From contig NZ_CP007440.1 in NCBI RefSeq assembly GCF_001579845.1, positions 248,001 through 312,000 of the forward strand: a DNA stretch of 64,000 bases. The letters run 5' to 3'. Source of the DNA: Rhodoplanes sp. Z2-YC6860 (GTDB taxonomy: Bacteria > Pseudomonadota > Alphaproteobacteria > Rhizobiales > Xanthobacteraceae). Made by a program: the position numbers and the translations under genes. Below the pieces are notes generated by a model. That model saw only the letters and a list, made by a program, of their open reading frames with translations. It searched no databases and was not told the origin of the DNA. This document shows positions 62,756 through 64,000 of this stretch, in pieces. The first letter of the stretch is position 1. Every line of letters starts with the position of its first letter.

Positions 62756-62783
62756 TTGACACACCCCGAATCGGAGGTAGAAT
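62756..62783 (+). promoter_or_regulatory. Sigma-70-like promoter of the transposase gene
   Basis: A perfect -35 hexamer TTGACA (62756-62761) and TAGAAT (62778-62783) are separated by 16 bp, giving a strong promoter-like signal next to the element's left end. Just downstream a 7-bp inverted repeat GAATCGA/TCGATTC (62780-62786, 62794-62800) overlaps the -10 box and the leader, and could hinder transcription or translation. Confidence 0.65.
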
Positions 62784-62801
62784 CGAAATAACCTCGATTC
62801 C

Positions 62802-63749
62802 ATGGGCCTTCCGATGTCTCTCTTGAACCGCAAATACTTCCAGGACGAACAGGCGGCTTTTGACCACCTGGAAGCGATCCTTTGGGATGAAGGCACGATC
62901 TGCCCGCACTGCGGCGTTCTGGGTAAGTCGGGCAAGCTGGAAGGCGTGAAGGACAAGAAGGGCCGGGTCCGGCTTGGCCTCTGGAAGTGCTATTCCAAGC
63001 CCTGCCGGAAGCAGTTCACGGTTAGGGTGGGCACGGTTTTTGAGTCCGCCCATATCCCGCTGCACAAGATGTTACAGGCGGTTTACCTGATGTCGGCCAG
63101 CAAGAAGGGCGTCAGCGCCCATCAGCTGCACCGCACGCTGGAAATCACCTACAAGTCGGCTTGGTTCTTGGCGCACCGTATTCGCGAAGCGATGCGGGAT
63201 GGCACCTTGGCCCCGATGGGTGGCGAAGGCAGCACCATTGAGGCTGACGAGACGTTTATCGGCCGTCTGAAGGGCGTACCAAAGCAGCGGTCAGGCTACG
63301 CGCATAAGAACGCGGTTTTGACGCTTGTGGAGCGTGGCGGTTCGGCTCGCAGCTTCCATGTCGACAACGCCAGCGTTGCCACGATCATGCCGATTGTTCG
63401 GACGAATGTGCGCCGCGAAAGCAAGCTGATGACTGACGAGGCTCAGCATTACATGACGCTGGGTCATGAGTTTGCCGAGCATGGTTCGGTGAAGCACAAG
63501 GCCGACGAATACGTGCGCGGCGACGTGCATACGAACACGGTCGAAGGCTTCTATTCGATCTTCAAGCGCGGCATGAAGGGCGTCTATCAGCACTGCTCAG
63601 AGAAGCATCTGCACCGGTATCTCGCGGAATTCGATTTCCGCTACAACAACCGCGTGCGGCTCGGCGTGAACGACGAGCAGCGTTCAAACAAAGCAATGCA
63701 GGGTATTTTCGGCAAGCGGCTGACCTACCGGCAACCTGGTTCGATCTGA
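62802..63749 (+). CDS. IS1595-family transposase
   Basis: Protein of 315 aa. An N-terminal zinc ribbon-like region (CPHC at the front and the CYSKPCRKQF segment) precedes the ISXO2-like DDE domain: EADETFIGR gives the first catalytic Asp, TDEAQHYMTLGHEF the second, and HTNTVEGFYSIFKRGMKG the N/H-rich site and Glu. All the expected positions are intact, so it may be active. The start is ATG 62802, or 62814 with MSLLNRKYF, which matches related transposases well. GC content and codon use are a little lower than in the flanking genes. Confidence 0.92.
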   Translation: MGLPMSLLNRKYFQDEQAAFDHLEAILWDEGTICPHCGVLGKSGKLEGVKDKKGRVRLGLWKCYSKPCRKQFTVRVGTVFESAHIPLHKMLQAVYLMSASKKGVSAHQLHRTLEITYKSAWFLAHRIREAMRDGTLAPMGGEGSTIEADETFIGRLKGVPKQRSGYAHKNAVLTLVERGGSARSFHVDNASVATIMPIVRTNVRRESKLMTDEAQHYMTLGHEFAEHGSVKHKADEYVRGDVHTNTVEGFYSIFKRGMKGVYQHCSEKHLHRYLAEFDFRYNNRVRLGVNDEQRSNKAMQGIFGKRLTYRQPGSI

Positions 63750-64000
63750 AAGGCCCAAAAGGAGTCTAAAATCAAAGGGTTAGAGTTTTCCTAACTCATT
63801 GTTAATTCAAGACTTTTTGCTTGAATTAGACTCTAGAATCAACTATATAGCTAAGGCTTGCAGCGCCTAGTCGCTTCGTGCGGCGTGGAGTGCGCAGGAC
63901 TCAGAGAACCGCCCTCGGAAAGTCCGGGGGCGGTTTTACGTGGGGACGATCGCATCCTTCCGCTTCATAGTCGCAGCAATATTCAGCTGCGGTTTGGGGA
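63750..64000. other. AT-rich non-coding tail with hairpins
   Basis: No open frame with gene character. The first 100 bp are AT-rich, with a perfect 9-bp hairpin (arms 63803-63811 and 63820-63828) and a GTTAG/CTAAC one near 63780. From about 63855 the base composition returns to GC-rich; a terminator follows at 63907. The stretch between could belong to a small RNA or the remains of a neighbouring gene. Confidence 0.5.
63907..63937 (+). terminator. Factor-independent terminator
   Basis: A 13-bp stem with one T-G pair (arms 63907-63919 and 63923-63935), 3-nt loop AAG, followed by a short T-run. It is a good plus-strand terminator, but no annotated gene ends just before it: the transposase stops about 160 bp upstream. 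Confidence 0.75.

Larger units (their letters stand above)
62748..63850 (+). mobile_element. IS1595-family insertion sequence (ends tentative)
   Basis: The transposase gene at 62802 is flanked by imperfect inverted sequences: TTATATACTTGA at 62748-62759 and TCAACTATATAG at 63839-63850 (10 of 12 match when inverted). These are my best guess for the terminal repeats. No 8-bp target duplication is obvious at these ends, so the limits may be wrong or the copy old. The interior after the transposase stop is AT-rich and full of inverted repeats, unlike the chromosome around it. Confidence 0.55.

Noticed and set aside
61136-62791. 551-codon open frame on plus
   Set aside because: Shadow of the ComM-type ATPase gene; no family features.
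63850-63940. tRNA or tmRNA gene at the right edge
   Set aside because: A hairpin and terminator are present, but I could not fold a cloverleaf or find a T-psi-C arm or CCA end.

Overview
The window is a gene-dense, high-GC stretch of an alphaproteobacterial chromosome. Gene content and order (leuS-lptE-holA, parB-parA-rsmG-mnmG-mnmE, rho, hemJ, hemE, PEP-synthase regulator-maf-coaE-dnaQ-secB, timA-mltA-smr, hslVU, hisBHAFE-coaA) match the origin-proximal neighbourhood of Rhizobiales/Hyphomicrobiales. Protein style, the wealth of orphan solute-binding proteins and a repeat at 61056 suggest a relative of the Bradyrhizobiaceae/Xanthobacteraceae. The assignment rests on recognition by eye, not on a database search.

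Layout. 1-3400: a truncated OmpR-type response regulator divergent from an L,D-transpeptidase, then a HerA-like ATPase. 3465-9826: YggS, a DUF2171 protein, a secreted TPR protein, a membrane GGDEF-EAL protein and an aldo/keto reductase, all on minus. 9852-16422: a membrane-anchored TAXI binding protein divergent from a complete branched-chain amino acid type ABC importer (binding protein, two permeases, two ATPases). 16500-20772: leuS-lptE-holA. 20844-22825: two orphan solute-binding proteins. 22832-28823: the chromosome partition and tRNA modification block parB-parA-rsmG-mnmG-mnmE (minus) with two perfect parS sites. 29185-34791: cspA, a DUF255 protein, rho, hemJ, hemE. 34792-35155: intergenic region that by synteny with Caulobacter and Sinorhizobium is the best candidate for oriC, with a cluster of four GANTC (CcrM) sites. 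35156-41987: PEP-synthase regulator, maf, coaE, dnaQ, secB, fxsA, timA, mltA, smr. 42107-42681: a MazE/MazF-type toxin-antitoxin pair bracketed by a 12-bp direct repeat. 42704-47595: flavin oxidoreductase, small proteins, hslU and hslV separated by an unknown gene and an acetyltransferase. 47764-54106: histidine genes with interspersed extras, then coaA. 54117-61055: hybrid histidine kinase, a secreted unknown protein, a gentisate-dioxygenase-like cupin and a complete TRAP transporter. 61127-64000: a YifB/ComM ATPase and an IS1595-type insertion sequence, followed by AT-rich non-coding DNA with hairpins and a terminator.

Most of the window is housekeeping: replication (holA, dnaQ, candidate oriC), partition (parABS), tRNA modification (mnmE, mnmG), transcription termination (rho), haem (hemJ, hemE), CoA (coaE, coaA), histidine, protein quality control (hslUV, secB) and envelope (lptE, mltA, L,D-transpeptidase). 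I found no convincing wholly new system. The features most worth a second look are the hemE/PEP-synthase-regulator intergenic region with its GANTC cluster, the toxin-antitoxin module with repeated GTTATAAC palindromes, a sharply AT-rich segment inside mnmE, and a LivG-type ATPase without a canonical ABC signature. No rRNA, tRNA or CRISPR array was seen.
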